Made by a program: the position numbers and the translations under genes. Below the pieces are notes generated by a model that saw nothing but the letters and a program-made list of their open reading frames with translations, was not told the origin of the DNA and did not search any database. Positions 60,183 through 64,000 of a stretch of 64,000 nucleotides of DNA are shown here, piece after piece; position 1 is the first letter of the stretch; every line of letters starts with the position of its first letter. The DNA lies in NCBI GenBank assembly GCA_964437335.1, contig CAYTGL010000001.1, positions 124,001 through 188,000 on the forward strand, written 5' to 3'. The DNA is from JAITWN01 sp964437335. GTDB taxonomy: Bacteria > Pseudomonadota > Gammaproteobacteria > SZUA-140.

Positions 60183-60596
60183 ATGGCGGAGAATCCGACG
60201 CTGACCCTGGTCCTGATGGACGCGCCGTTCGAGCAGGCCCGGACCGTCACGGCGCTGCGCCTGCTCGACATTATGGCAAGACGCGGTTACCAGGTCCATG
60301 TCTTTGCCTACGAGGGTGCGGTCGGCCTGCCGTTCTCGCGCCAGCAGTTGCATGCGAATCCGGTGCATGGCCATGACCTGCCGGAAGAGGACCACCCGCT
60401 GCCGAGCGAATGGATCGCGGCGCTGATGCGCGCGGCGCGCGAGCATGGCGGTTCCCTTGACTGGATCAACTGTGACTTGTGCGCAGATGAGCGCGGTATG
60501 GACGAGGCGATCGTCGGTTGCCGCCGCGGGACGCCGACCGACCTGTGGAAGGCCGCGCTGGCATCGGATAACACACTGGTGATCGGAACCCGCTAG
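60183..60596 (+). CDS. DsrE-family protein 2
   Basis: 137 residues from ATG 60183 with AAGGAG upstream. LTLVLMDAPFEQARTVTALR and GYQVHVFAYEGAVGLPF match the DsrE/TusD-like sulfurtransferase fold. WINCDLCADERG contains two cysteines at the point where TusD/DsrE carry the persulfide cysteine, and a third follows in VGCRRG. It starts 12 bases after gene 1. Sulfur transfer is plausible, but the partner is unknown. Confidence 0.78.
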   Translation: MAENPTLTLVLMDAPFEQARTVTALRLLDIMARRGYQVHVFAYEGAVGLPFSRQQLHANPVHGHDLPEEDHPLPSEWIAALMRAAREHGGSLDWINCDLCADERGMDEAIVGCRRGTPTDLWKAALASDNTLVIGTR

Positions 60597-60610
60597 GTGT
60601 TTTACGCACG

Positions 60611-60991
60611 ATGAAAGTCCTGCAGATCGTAAATTCGGCCTACCGCTGCACGATAGAGGAGCAGGATGATCCGGTGATCTGGATCACGCACGCGTTGATC
60701 GGCGCGGGCGCATCCTTCAGCGTGCTGTTGCGTGGCAACGCAGTGAACTACGCGGTAAGCGGACAGGACGCCTCGGGTCTCGTCATCGGTGGCCGGGCGC
60801 AGAAGCAGCCACCGCGACTCGATCGCGACATCGGGTCGCTGCTCGGCAAGGGCGTCGATGTGTATGCGGTCAGTGAGGACTGCGATGAATTGGGGATTGT
60901 CGCCGTGAGCCTGATCGAGAGCGTCACGCTGATTGCGCGCGGCGAACTGCCGAAACTCCTCGACGCGCACGATCAGGTCTGGCACTGGTAA
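60611..60991 (+). CDS. DsrE-family protein 3
   Basis: 126 residues. MKVLQIVNSAYRCTIEEQDD and ASFSVLLRGNAVNYAV match small DsrE-like subunits. There is one cysteine near residue 13 and one in VSEDCDELG. It is 14 bases downstream of gene 2. Three consecutive paralogous-looking genes recall TusBCD or DsrEFH heterohexamers, though sequence similarity to those is low by eye. Confidence 0.75.
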   Translation: MKVLQIVNSAYRCTIEEQDDPVIWITHALIGAGASFSVLLRGNAVNYAVSGQDASGLVIGGRAQKQPPRLDRDIGSLLGKGVDVYAVSEDCDELGIVAVSLIESVTLIARGELPKLLDAHDQVWHW

Positions 60992-61075
60992 GCCTGGTGC
61001 CGGTTTTCAGTGTCGGCCCTGCGGCCGACCCTGCTTCAGCTTCGGTCCGGCGTTGGCGCGATCACGGTTTCGCGA

Positions 61076-61816
61076 TCAGAGATGCAGGCCACACTCGGTC
61101 TTCGGGCTGTTGTTCCAGCGCCCGCTGCGGTCGAGACCCGGTGAGGTGCAATGGGTGCAGCCGATCGACGAATAGCCGACCGCGACCAGCGGATGAAACG
61201 GCAACTGGTGTTCCTTGATGTAGGCGTCCCGCTGCTCCCGGGTGAGGTCGATCAGCGGATAGAACTTGATGATCCCGCTGCGCACCTCGAAGATATCGAG
61301 CGACGCGCGGTGTTCTGTTTGCCAGCGCATCAGTCCCGAGGCCCACACGTCGAACTGGTGCTTGAGCGCATACAGCGGCTCGACCTTGTTGATCGAACAG
61401 CAGAAGTCCGGATCCTTTCGCCAGGTCTCATCCTGCACCGTGAATTCGTGTTTCCAGTCCTCTGCGCGGACGTCGACGACCGTGAGTCCGAACAGATCGA
61501 TGAGCTTCTGCTTGTATGCGAGAGTCTGCGGGAAGTGATAGCCGGTATCGATGAAGAACACCGGCTGCTGTGGTGCGTTGCGCGAGAACACGTGCAGCAG
61601 GAACGCCGACGTGGCCGCGAACGAGGAGGTCAGCATGACCTTTTCCTGGGGGAAATCCTGGTAGAGCGCGCGGATACGCTCATCGACCGACAGAGGACGG
61701 TATTTCTCGTTCAGTGCCGCTATCCGTGCGTGATCGAACTCGCGCTCGGGACGTGGCTCCGTCATGGCGCCTTCCTTGGCCGTGAGGTCCAGGTTCGTGG
61801 CTCGATTCAGGCTCAT
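61076..61816 (-). CDS. cysH: Adenylylsulfate (APS) reductase, thioredoxin-dependent
   Basis: 246 residues from ATG 61816 (AAGGAAG upstream; ATG 61765 is an equally spaced alternative). Cys139-Cys140 and Cys220-x2-Cys223 supply the four ligands of a [4Fe-4S] cluster. This marks the APS-type (plant/Pseudomonas) enzyme rather than the cluster-free PAPS reductase of E. coli. Catalytic Cys242 lies in ECGLHL at the C-terminus. It reduces APS to sulfite for cysteine synthesis. It converges on the DsrE trio and is divergent from msrA. Confidence 0.94.
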   Translation of the reverse strand: MSLNRATNLDLTAKEGAMTEPRPEREFDHARIAALNEKYRPLSVDERIRALYQDFPQEKVMLTSSFAATSAFLLHVFSRNAPQQPVFFIDTGYHFPQTLAYKQKLIDLFGLTVVDVRAEDWKHEFTVQDETWRKDPDFCCSINKVEPLYALKHQFDVWASGLMRWQTEHRASLDIFEVRSGIIKFYPLIDLTREQRDAYIKEHQLPFHPLVAVGYSSIGCTHCTSPGLDRSGRWNNSPKTECGLHL

Positions 61817-62010
61817 CGGCAGGCTTCCTTCAATCTGTTTATAACCAGTATTTATACCGGGTCGCTGCTTGCTTATATAATCAGTTTCTATGATAAAACG
61901 GATTTTAATACATTCTAGTTATCAAGTAAATCCTTGCCTGACCTGGATCGCTGTCGTATCGTCCCTCAAGCGCCGCTTGCCGGCGGCGTCGAATAACAGG
62001 ATATCGACCG

Positions 62011-62673
62011 ATGTGGCGTGATATCGATAAGAAACTGACCCTGCCGACCGCAGCGGAGGCACTGCCGGGACGGGATGCCGCGATCGCGATCGAGAACCGC
62101 CATTTCGTCTCCGGCAGGCCGCTGCTGCCGCCATACCCGGTCGGGTTGTCGCTCGCGCAGTTCGGCATGGGCTGCTTCTGGGGCGCCGAACGCTGCTTCT
62201 GGACCCGCGACGGAGTCTGGGTGACGGCGGTCGGCTATGCGGGCGGTCTGACCCCGAACCCGAACTACCGCGAGGTCTGCAGTGGCCTGACCGGTCACAA
62301 CGAGGTGGTCCGGGTCGTGTTTGATCCTGCGCAAGTGACCTATGAAGACCTGCTCACGATCTTCTGGGAACATCATGACCCGACCCAGGGCATGCGCCAG
62401 GGCAACGATATCGGCACCCAGTACCGCTCGGAAATCCATGTCCATGACGAAGCACAGCGTATTGCAGCGCTGCGTTCGCGGGACGCCTACCAGCAGGCAT
62501 TACAACGCGCCGGTCACGGGCGAATCACGACGGCGATCGTCGAGGCGTCGGTATTCTATTATGCCGAGGATCATCACCAGCAATATCTCGCGAAAGTACC
62601 CGGCGGTTATTGCGGCCTCGGCGGCACCGGCGTCGCCTGTCCGGTGCCGAGCGCGGCAACCGCAGCTTCGTGA
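62011..62673 (+). CDS. msrA: Peptide methionine sulfoxide reductase MsrA
   Basis: 220 residues. GCFWGAERCFW carries nucleophile Cys55, with the conserved VGYAGGLTPNPNYREVCSGLTGH and HHDPTQ segments. C-terminal cysteines (GGYCGLGGTGVAC) are candidates for resolving. It repairs methionine-S-sulfoxide after oxidative damage. Close in length and N-terminus to the longer E. coli MsrA. Confidence 0.97.
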   Translation: MWRDIDKKLTLPTAAEALPGRDAAIAIENRHFVSGRPLLPPYPVGLSLAQFGMGCFWGAERCFWTRDGVWVTAVGYAGGLTPNPNYREVCSGLTGHNEVVRVVFDPAQVTYEDLLTIFWEHHDPTQGMRQGNDIGTQYRSEIHVHDEAQRIAALRSRDAYQQALQRAGHGRITTAIVEASVFYYAEDHHQQYLAKVPGGYCGLGGTGVACPVPSAATAAS

Positions 62674-62691
62674 GCGGACCCTTTCGATCCG

Positions 62692-63462
62692 GTGCCAACG
62701 CGCAGCGTCGAATTCTCGAATGTCCGTGGCGTCCGCCTCGCCGGCAGTCTCGATCTGCCCGGGGACGGAGCGATATGCACGGGCGCGCTGCTCGCGCACT
62801 GTTTTACCTGCAACAGCAATTATCGCTTCATTCGCGTATTGTCACGCATGCTCGCGGAGCAGGGGATCGCGGTCTTGCGCTTCGACTTCACCGGTCTCGG
62901 GAAGAGTGACGGGCGATTCGAGACCAGTAATTTCACGACCAATATCGAGGACATCGAGGCCGCCGCCACGTGGTTCGCGGCAGAAACCGGCGAAGCGCCA
63001 CAGCTGCTGATCGGTCATTCCCTCGGCGGCGCCGCGGTGCTCGCGGCTGCCGGCGGCCTTGCGTCCGTGCGCGCGATCGTGACGATCAACGCGCCGTTCA
63101 CGCCGGACCATGTCCTCGAGCATCTGGAAGGCGCGGTTGCGGATGTCGAGCGTGATGGTGTCGCCGAGGCCGAGATCGGCGGTCAGCGTTACCGGATCAC
63201 GCCGCAATTGATCGACGACCTGCGCGCCGCGCGGCCCGCTGCGGCAATCGCCGCGCTCGATGCCGCGCTGCTGGTCCTCCATTCACCGGCTGACCAGACG
63301 GTCGGGATCGAACACGCCGCACGCATCTTCGAGGCGGCGCGCCACCCGAAAAGTTTTATCGTCCTCGACGGTGCCGATCATCTGCTGAGCCGGGAGGCCG
63401 ATGTGCGCTATGTCGGCAGGCTGATCGTCGCCTGGATGTCGGCGTATCTGCGAACGACCTGA
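62692..63462 (+). CDS. Alpha/beta hydrolase (often fused to OsmC elsewhere)
   Basis: 256 residues, GTG start, 18 bases after msrA. Nucleophile Ser110 is in GHSLGG; Asp in LHSPADQTVG and His in DGADHLL complete the triad. AHCFTCNSNYRFIRVLSRML near the N-terminus is typical of the hydrolase half of bifunctional hydrolase/OsmC proteins. No OsmC domain is attached here. Substrate unknown; esterase-like. Confidence 0.85.
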   Translation: MPTRSVEFSNVRGVRLAGSLDLPGDGAICTGALLAHCFTCNSNYRFIRVLSRMLAEQGIAVLRFDFTGLGKSDGRFETSNFTTNIEDIEAAATWFAAETGEAPQLLIGHSLGGAAVLAAAGGLASVRAIVTINAPFTPDHVLEHLEGAVADVERDGVAEAEIGGQRYRITPQLIDDLRAARPAAAIAALDAALLVLHSPADQTVGIEHAARIFEAARHPKSFIVLDGADHLLSREADVRYVGRLIVAWMSAYLRTT

Positions 63463-64000
63463 TTACATGGGCGGACGTGGCGGACGTCCTTCGAGCAACT
63501 CCGGTTCTCCGCAATGCGCAAGCAAGGCCGCGTAGGCGCGCGCGCGTAATGCGTGCGCGCGGGACCAGTCGTCGGCGCCAGTTTCAATGCCGGTTTCGAT
63601 GCCGGAATCGATGCTCGCCAGCGTGATCAACGGGAGAAAGCTCACGGTGACATCGCCTCGGTTCGGCCACCAGCTGTCGTCCCGCAACAGCGAGCGGCTG
63701 CCCCGCAACGCGATCGGGAACAGCGGCGTTTCGGCGGCGACAGCGGTGATGAAGGCCCCCATCCGGAACGGTCGCAGACCCGGCGCGCGGGTAAACGTGC
63801 CCTCCGGAAAGAACAGCAGGCGCGTCCCCGCACGCGCCTGCGCGACGAGCGCCTGCGTGTCACTCGCTCCCCGGTTCGCGTCGAATCGCTCGACGAATAC
63901 GGCCCCCAGACGTTGCAGTAACCATCGGGAGATCAGGTGTTCGCGCAACTCCGCCTTCGCGACGAAACAGACCGGATCGGGCAGCGCCCGGATCAGCAGC
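63463..64000 (-). CDS. PlsC-type lysophospholipid acyltransferase (5' truncated at window edge)
   Basis: The frame enters from the right edge. The visible part reads FVAKAELREHLISRWLLQRL and then RLLFFPEGTFTRAPGLRPF, the glycerol-phosphate acyltransferase blocks for substrate binding (FPEGT) and the membrane-associated FVAK-EL segment. The H-x4-D catalytic motif lies beyond the window. Likely acylates 1-acylglycerol-3-phosphate or a related lipid. The gene converges on the alpha/beta hydrolase, with stop codons adjacent. Confidence 0.85.
   Translation of the reverse strand, partial: LLIRALPDPVCFVAKAELREHLISRWLLQRLGAVFVERFDANRGASDTQALVAQARAGTRLLFFPEGTFTRAPGLRPFRMGAFITAVAAETPLFPIALRGSRSLLRDDSWWPNRGDVTVSFLPLITLASIDSGIETGIETGADDWSRAHALRARAYAALLAHCGEPELLEGRPPRPPM

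Noticed and set aside
61013..61030. GTCGGCC / GGCCGAC hairpin between DsrE gene 3 and cysH
   Set aside because: It has no T-run on either strand, so I do not call a terminator.

Overview
The window is GC-rich, densely packed chromosomal DNA from a gammaproteobacterium. The gene orders hisZ-purA, smc-ligA and thrS-infC-rpmI-rplT-pheS-pheT-ihfA-merR are typical of that class, as is a CsiV-type protein in the mfd neighbourhood. A 10-base run of N inside an aminotransferase gene shows that this is a draft or metagenome assembly. A fused heme-porin resembling Cyc2, a CbbY-type phosphatase, an APS-type CysH and three DsrE-family proteins hint at a chemolithotrophic or sulfur-metabolising lifestyle. 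The window contains no carbon-fixation or dsr/sox core genes, so that is inference. I saw no CRISPR array and no complete insertion sequence.

Layout. 1-6.3 kb: the end of hisZ, purA, a leftward cluster of a Cys-rich exported protein, a heme-porin and a diheme cytochrome c, then an AbgT-family transporter. 6.6-11.3 kb: a small membrane protein, a PhoB-type promoter driving an OprP-like porin that is flanked by two DUF2934 proteins, and an orphan arsB. 11.3-33.1 kb: housekeeping genes (acs, dksA, cbbY-like, an aminotransferase, uppP, an FGGY kinase, queF, smc, ligA, hpt plus a thiopurine-nucleoside phosphorylase, csiV, def, a two-component pair, mfd, smr).

33.2-42.1 kb: an integrated element of about 8.8 kb in the 3' half of tRNA-Asn, bounded by exact 46-bp direct repeats. 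From right to left it encodes a P4-type integrase, an unknown protein, an AlpA-like regulator, two small proteins, a CHC2 zinc-finger primase-like protein, a RepA-like ATPase, an iteron-like repeat field, both terminase subunits, a coiled-coil protein and a 63-residue protein. A rightward higBA plus unknown-gene operon lies at the left end. There are no portal, capsid or tail genes. This composition resembles a phage satellite and is the strongest candidate for an undescribed system.

42.6-64 kb: aspC-like (with the assembly gap), uvrB, tRNA-Val, the thrS-to-merR translation operon (infC apparently starting with AUA), tRNA-Pro, an unannotated 33-residue membrane peptide, an HDOD-GGDEF protein, a hydroxyacid dehydrogenase, ccdA, a PP2C phosphatase with an atypical kinase, three DsrE-family genes, cysH, msrA, an alpha/beta hydrolase and a truncated acyltransferase at the right edge.
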